Source: Nostoc piscinale CENA21 | GTDB taxonomy: Bacteria; Cyanobacteriota; Cyanobacteriia; Cyanobacteriales; Nostocaceae | NCBI RefSeq assembly: GCF_001298445.1 | Contig: NZ_CP012036.1 | Coordinates: forward strand, 6,387,525-6,451,524 | Reading direction: 5' to 3' | Length of the DNA: 64,000 bases | Shown here: one piece after another, positions 60,535-64,000 of the stretch | Layout: the number at the start of each line of letters is the position of its first letter | How positions within the stretch are numbered: position 1 is the first letter of the stretch | Made by a program: the position numbers and the translations under genes | Notes under the pieces: model-generated | The model's database searches: none | Seen by the model: only the letters and a program-made list of their open reading frames with translations | Told to the model about the DNA's origin: nothing

Positions 60535-61107
60535 ATGGGAAAAGGGCGACTAGAAGCATTTAGTGATGGTGTAATGGCAATCATCATCACTATTATGGTG
60601 CTGGAATTAAAAGTGCCTCATGGGGCTGAAATGGGCGCACTCCGTCCACTAATTCCAATATTTCTTAGCTACCTCTTAAGTTTTGTCAACGTTGGTATCT
60701 ATTGGAACAATCACCATCACTTACTACAGGCAGTTAGGCAAGTCAACGGTCGGACATTATGGGCTAACTTGCATTTGTTATTCTGGTTATCTTTAATACC
60801 CTTTGCTACTGCTTGGATGGGAGAAAACTTTACAAACTTGCCAGTTGCCCTTTATGGTGTAGTTCTTTTCATGGCTGCGATCGCTTATTTTATTCTCACC
60901 CACGCCTTAATTTCTCATCACGGTCAAGATTCAACACTTGCAACCGCCGTCGGTCGAGATTGGAAAGGCAAAGTCTCATTGTTGATTTATGCGGTTGCAA
61001 TTCCACTCTCCTTTGTAAAATCGTGGTTAGGCTGTGCATTATATGTTCTGGTTGCCATTACCTGGCTCATTCCTGACCGCAGAATTGAAAAGGCTTTGAG
61101 ACAGTGA
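60535..61107 (+). CDS. TMEM175-family potassium channel
   Basis: A 190-residue membrane protein with the family signature near the N-terminus: RLEAFSDGVMAIIITIMVLELKVP (the FSDG motif lines the pore). Five further helices include IFLSYLLSFVNVGIYWNNHHHLL, WLSLIPFATAWMGE, VVLFMAAIAYFILTHAL and VSLLIYAVAIPLSFVKSWL. Six helices form one subunit of a tetrameric potassium-selective channel in bacteria. ATG 60535. Confidence 0.93.
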   Translation: MGKGRLEAFSDGVMAIIITIMVLELKVPHGAEMGALRPLIPIFLSYLLSFVNVGIYWNNHHHLLQAVRQVNGRTLWANLHLLFWLSLIPFATAWMGENFTNLPVALYGVVLFMAAIAYFILTHALISHHGQDSTLATAVGRDWKGKVSLLIYAVAIPLSFVKSWLGCALYVLVAITWLIPDRRIEKALRQ

Positions 61108-61140
61108 AAATCAAATATTTTGATTGTTGGAGAGTGATAC

Positions 61141-61701
61141 GTGAACCTAGAATCACAATTACAAGCAGCTTGGTTGCAAGTAACCAAACACTTTTGTACC
61201 AGATCCGGGCCATTAGTTCGGACAATTGAAGACATTGACCCTACTGCATTACAAGCATCGTGGTTGATGTGTGTAGAGTCAATACAGACAATCTTCGCTA
61301 ATTATTATGGATACGAATCTGTTGCAGCGCGTTTTTCAGTCCCCAAAGATTATGCAGTCTTTATGCAAATTATCGGCGGCGGCTGGAAATGGCCGTTTAG
61401 CTTAGAATGGGAGCTATTTGAAGCACAGATAGTTACTATAGCCACCGAGAGTAACTTTCGGTTATTTGTGAGTGAGGCAGAAGAAGACGAACCACCAATG
61501 GATTCTGGCTTTTGGTTGAGTATTGGTAGCTGGTCAGATAAACACGAGTATCTTCTGTGTTGCGACCAAAACCACAGCTATTACGGAGTCGTCATCGACG
61601 GACATGATAGTCACCCTTGGCTGAACGGCGTTGAATTTGGTGGTTGCTATCCGATGGCTAAGTCATTCTTAGAATGGCTACTCCTACACGGTGGTAGTTA
61701 A
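61141..61701 (+). CDS. SUKH/SMI1-KNR4-like protein
   Basis: A 186-residue protein: FSVPKDYAVFMQIIGGGWKWPF, IGSWSDKHEYLLCCDQNHSYYGVVIDGHDSHPWLNGVEFGGCYPMAKSFLEWLLLHG. The Pro-x-DY...GGG, W-S-D-K...CCD, and final SFLEWL pattern are typical of the SUKH superfamily, often immunity proteins against polymorphic toxins. GTG 61141 is the start, with GGAGAGTGATAC upstream. No toxin gene adjoins. Superfamily moderately sure. Confidence 0.65.
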   Translation: MNLESQLQAAWLQVTKHFCTRSGPLVRTIEDIDPTALQASWLMCVESIQTIFANYYGYESVAARFSVPKDYAVFMQIIGGGWKWPFSLEWELFEAQIVTIATESNFRLFVSEAEEDEPPMDSGFWLSIGSWSDKHEYLLCCDQNHSYYGVVIDGHDSHPWLNGVEFGGCYPMAKSFLEWLLLHGGS

Positions 61702-61723
61702 CTGTTGCACTGCACTTACTGTT

Positions 61724-62050
61724 TTAATCAATAGGAGCCGCAGATTTCATCGGATGCCGATTTTTTGAATAACCATAGTAACGTGATAACTCTTCAGACC
61801 AGAATTCATCAAAGTATGCTCCTACTAGTGAACCAGTCAGTGAACCGATAACTGAACCAACCAGACAAGCACTCAAAGGCATTAGTAATGCAACTGTTGG
61901 TGAACCACTCAGAACGCCAACAACAGAACCAATTGCAGAACCAACAATTGCACCGCTAAAAGAACCAGCAACAGAACCAATTACAGAACCAATTCCAAAC
62001 ATCGATTTACAAAACCATTTTTCAGAACTATTTAAAATTATAAGAGTGTA
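61724..62050 (-). CDS. Glycine-zipper membrane protein
   Basis: ATG 62050 starts 2 nt after the stop of the upstream membrane gene. The 108-residue protein has a stretch of GxxxG and GS[VA]xGS repeats (FGIGSVIGSVAGSFSGAIVGSAIGSVVGVLSG and LVGSVIGSLTGSLVGAYF), encoded by near-tandem GAACC/GGTTC-type DNA repeats. Glycine zippers pack membrane helices, sometimes into pores. A shorter start at 62002 is possible. Function unknown. Confidence 0.6.
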   Translation of the reverse strand, partial: YTLIILNSSEKWFCKSMFGIGSVIGSVAGSFSGAIVGSAIGSVVGVLSGSPTVALLMPLSACLVGSVIGSLTGSLVGAYFDEFWSEELSRYYGYSKNRHPMKSAAPID

Positions 62051-62052
62051 CA

Positions 62053-62448
62053 TCAAAATTTGATAAACACAAATGCAGAAGCCGCAAGAGATGAAATCAG
62101 AAAACCCCAACTCAGTGCTGAATAACGACGTATAGCATTAGATTTAAATACAGCAATTGCCGCAGTTACAAAACCACCCAAAAAGCAAATTAAAAAAGTT
62201 TTAGACCAAACAATAATTCCCAGCATTTGAATCTCATACATTATTGGGCCAGGAGTAGGTTTATTGATTGAGATATGCAAAAAGGTTAAATATAGAAGAA
62301 TTGCGGGGATAAAAACTGCACCGATAATTGCAATATTTTGGTATCCAGGTACATTACGACAACTAATAAATGAGATTAAAACCGATGATAAACCTACAAA
62401 AATTACAACAGCCCAAATGATTAAAATCAATAATAAAATCATTCCCAT
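62053..62448 (-). CDS. Small integral membrane protein
   Basis: A 131-residue protein with about four hydrophobic helices (ILLLILIIWAVVIFVGLSSVLISFI, IAIIGAVFIPAILLYLTFL, TFLICFLGGFVTAAIAVF, LSWGFLISSLAASAFVFIKF). No family is recognised. It lies 2 nt upstream of the glycine-zipper gene, which suggests a two-gene membrane operon. Confidence 0.6.
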   Translation of the reverse strand: MGMILLLILIIWAVVIFVGLSSVLISFISCRNVPGYQNIAIIGAVFIPAILLYLTFLHISINKPTPGPIMYEIQMLGIIVWSKTFLICFLGGFVTAAIAVFKSNAIRRYSALSWGFLISSLAASAFVFIKF

Positions 62449-62656
62449 AAAAAATTTAGTCTGATTAAGAATATATACTTATAGATAAATCATCATCAAG
62501 CTATAGATTATACTGCATATTTCACAAACTGGCGTGTGAAAGGACTTCGCCGTCAGCGTCAGCCGAAAGGTATGGGCTGTAAGGGTTGTGGATACATACA
62601 CCCCTACACCTCATACCCTCCCAAAGCCTTGATTTTTCGTCATTTGCTCAATCCAG

Positions 62657-62920
62657 CTAATCAGATTGAGTTAATAGCCATTGTTCAATCAATTCGGTCA
62701 CAATATCACTCATTTGCCGTTCTTGAGAGACTGCGGCGGCTTTGAGTTGGCGGTGTAATTGTTTAGGCAAATAAATAGTTGTACGGGTATAATCTGGGTC
62801 AGTGCTTTTAGTGGGAGATGTTGGTTTCTCGTCAACATTTGGCAATTTATCTCTGAGTTGACGACTACGGGCAGCATCAATTAAATCATCAAATCGGCTA
62901 GTCTTTTTCTTGTTATTCAT
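62657..62920 (-). CDS. Ribbon-helix-helix partner of ParA
   Basis: An 87-residue protein with a basic N-terminus (NNKKKTSRFDDLIDAARSRQL) and a C-terminal RHH domain (TRTTIYLPKQLHRQLKAAAVSQERQMSDIVTELIEQWL). It follows parA by 5 nt. Small RHH proteins serve as centromere-binding adaptors in some ParA systems, with the N-terminal basic helix stimulating the ATPase. That role is inferred from pairing. Confidence 0.75.
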   Translation of the reverse strand: MNNKKKTSRFDDLIDAARSRQLRDKLPNVDEKPTSPTKSTDPDYTRTTIYLPKQLHRQLKAAAVSQERQMSDIVTELIEQWLLTQSD

Positions 62921-62925
62921 TTTAA

Positions 62926-63516
62926 TTATTTCAATATTTCTTTTCCGGCTTCAGCGTAACACCGCCAAGCAATTTGAGCGTAAGAATCTTTCACTGCATT
63001 AACAGGAACTCCTTCTAAAGCTGCACGTTGAAATACAGCGAGTCGCCGAATACCTGATTGAAATACAGGTAAACCTGCACTCAATAAGGTTGTTCTTGCT
63101 TCTTCGCCTGCTTTATTAGGTAATGGTGGAATCAAGGTGAGCAAAATTCGATAGTTGGTTTTGAGTTTTTGCAATGACTCTACCATTTGTAATGTTGCGG
63201 CTAGTGCGATCGCATCTGGAGTAGTTGGTATAACTAATAAATCACAACCTTTCGCCAGGGTTTTTAACTCATCTGCATCCGGTTTGGCAGGAGTATCGAT
63301 TACTATATGCTCATAGAGTTTAGCCAAACTTACCGCTTGCGCTTCATCTGCAACTTTAAACGGTAAACAACCCCGGTTAGACCAATCTAAAGCACTACGG
63401 TTTAAATCTCCATCTACTAACAGTGTGTCAGCTTTGTTTTGCAAGTATGTAGCTAAATGCAACGCTGTCGTTGATTTACCTACCCCTCCTTTAAAGGCGG
63501 CTACGGTGATGATCAT
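62926..63516 (-). CDS. parA: ParA-family partition ATPase
   Basis: ATG 63516 (MIITVAAFKGGVGKSTTALHLA) is the family start; an upstream extension from 63585 crosses the operator-like repeats. The deviant Walker A KGGVGKST with the signature Lys, Walker B HIVIDTPAKPD, and LLVIPTTPDAIAL, RILLTLIPP are all present. 196 residues, a small ParA. With the RHH gene it forms a plasmid-like partition pair, possibly from an integrated plasmid or a protein-positioning system. Confidence 0.9.
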   Translation of the reverse strand: MIITVAAFKGGVGKSTTALHLATYLQNKADTLLVDGDLNRSALDWSNRGCLPFKVADEAQAVSLAKLYEHIVIDTPAKPDADELKTLAKGCDLLVIPTTPDAIALAATLQMVESLQKLKTNYRILLTLIPPLPNKAGEEARTTLLSAGLPVFQSGIRRLAVFQRAALEGVPVNAVKDSYAQIAWRCYAEAGKEILK

Positions 63517-63546
63517 TTTATTTACCTGCCAAGATTTTACACAATT

Positions 63547-63597
63547 CAAACATTTAAACATCTGAATAGCAAAATGTCTAAACATTTAGATGTTTAG
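63547..63597. promoter_or_regulatory. AAACAT/ATGTTT repeats upstream of parA
   Basis: CTAAACAT-TTAG-ATGTTTAG at 63578-63597 has perfect 8-bp arms. AAACATTTAAACATCTG at about 63548-63564 adds two more AAACAT copies. The sites lie 30-80 bp upstream of parA. They are candidates for the RHH-binding operator and centromere. Confidence 0.6.
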
Positions 63598-63919
63598 CAA
63601 AAAATATATTTACAGGCAAATTAAAAGTACACAAATTATTAGACTACAAAATTATATAAGTAAAATGAGGTATAAAAGTATTTATAGCTACCAGTAATTA
63701 ATCTACGCTAAAATAGTACAAAAATACTTTTACTGTGATCAAATCTGCCGAGGTTAATAGATGGACAGGTGTACCGAAACGTTTTAAAATTTGTCTCATA
63801 AAAGTAAATCTACTTACTGCACCATCAACCCCAGCATAGTAAAGATTTTCTAGTGATTCTGCTTGTCTGTAGAGTCATTCTATTAAGATAGGAAAGTCTT
63901 TAGTAGAGGGTAGTAGACA
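63598..63919. other. Intergenic region upstream of parA
   Basis: A/T-rich, divergent promoters expected for parA (minus) and the gene at 63920 (plus). I see no further gene or strong structure. Confidence 0.35.
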
Positions 63920-64000
63920 ATGGAAGTCAAACTAATCCTGGCTGGATTAACAGTAGTGTTTAGTGTTGCGTGCCTGTTTTTTGGTACAAAAAATGGATTT
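63920..64000 (+). CDS. Partial small membrane or exported protein, cut by window end
   Basis: From ATG 63920 the frame is open for 27 codons (MEVKLILAGLTVVFSVACLF, then FGTKNGF) to the window edge. The N-terminus is a hydrophobic helix, either a membrane anchor or signal sequence. The preceding AGAGGGTAGTAG is a weak ribosome-binding site. Nothing more can be said. Confidence 0.5.
   Translation, partial: MEVKLILAGLTVVFSVACLFFGTKNGF

Noticed and set aside
62536..62745. 69-residue plus-strand frame upstream of the membrane genes
   Set aside because: It begins in a repeat-like Arg/Gln-rich stretch and runs antisense into the RHH gene; no motif.

Overview
Organism. The window is chromosomal DNA of a filamentous, heterocyst-forming cyanobacterium (Nostoc/Anabaena type). 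The HIP1 octamer GCGATCGC is everywhere on both strands. A HetP-like gene, an xisH/xisI pair, DUF2811, CPP1-like and DUF3082 proteins, and short tandem or palindromic repeats of Nostoc type (GTGCTGA, ACTGATA and GTCAGGA heptads) all agree. There is no rRNA, convincing tRNA or CRISPR array. Region 1 (1-25011) is a phage- or plasmid-like integrated element. It interrupts comM (competence AAA+ ATPase), whose 5' part ends near base 690. Its left end carries a PadR-like regulator behind a perfect 26-bp palindrome, an HNH nuclease and an XisF-like large serine recombinase. A minus-strand operon of about 15.6 kb with overlapping genes runs from 18728 to 3089. It encodes DnaB, an O/DnaD-like initiator with 22-bp iterons inside its gene, a GIY-YIG/T5orf172 nuclease, wHTH proteins, many small unknowns, and a large polyprotein: C5 cytosine methylase, DpdA/TGT-like transglycosylase and adenine methylase. 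A divergent RHH/XRE pair (18543-19414) looks like the immunity switch. The right side has small regulators, secreted peptides and a Rad52-like annealing protein. No capsid, terminase, portal or tail genes are present. The element ends abruptly at an IS630-family insertion (25012-26149), which abuts a truncated Ser/Thr kinase. The right attachment site and the 3' half of comM are absent, so the junction is rearranged. Region 2 (26127-43100) is mostly core chromosome: truncated kinase, hemL, a chaB-like gene, hisIE, DUF2811, an OmpR-type response regulator, CPP1-like, HAD phosphatase, trpC, HetP-like, a histidine kinase with an AraC-type response regulator, an IS1-family element with an 8-bp target duplication, DUF3082, ispE and rsmA. 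Region 3 (43101-64000) is rich in defence, toxin-antitoxin and signalling genes: a decayed higB with intact higA; two caspase-FGE/SUMF1 effector genes, each behind a small partner (Trypco1-like, EACC1-like), whose 3' ends look like diversity-generating-retroelement variable regions; a four-helix-bundle gene; xisI/xisH; an XisA/XisC-like tyrosine recombinase; a six-PAS histidine kinase; three Uma2 nucleases; orphan antitoxins; TMEM175; a SUKH-like protein; and a ParA/RHH pair. Caveat. At least nine genes (serine recombinase, cytosine methylase, two small element genes, response regulator, histidine kinase, rsmA, caspase-FGE 1, HSDR-like) and both transposases are broken by what looks like one extra base, nearly always in an A or T run. 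Removing that base restores a full-length family-like protein each time. This suggests systematic homopolymer over-calling in the sequence rather than true pseudogenes.
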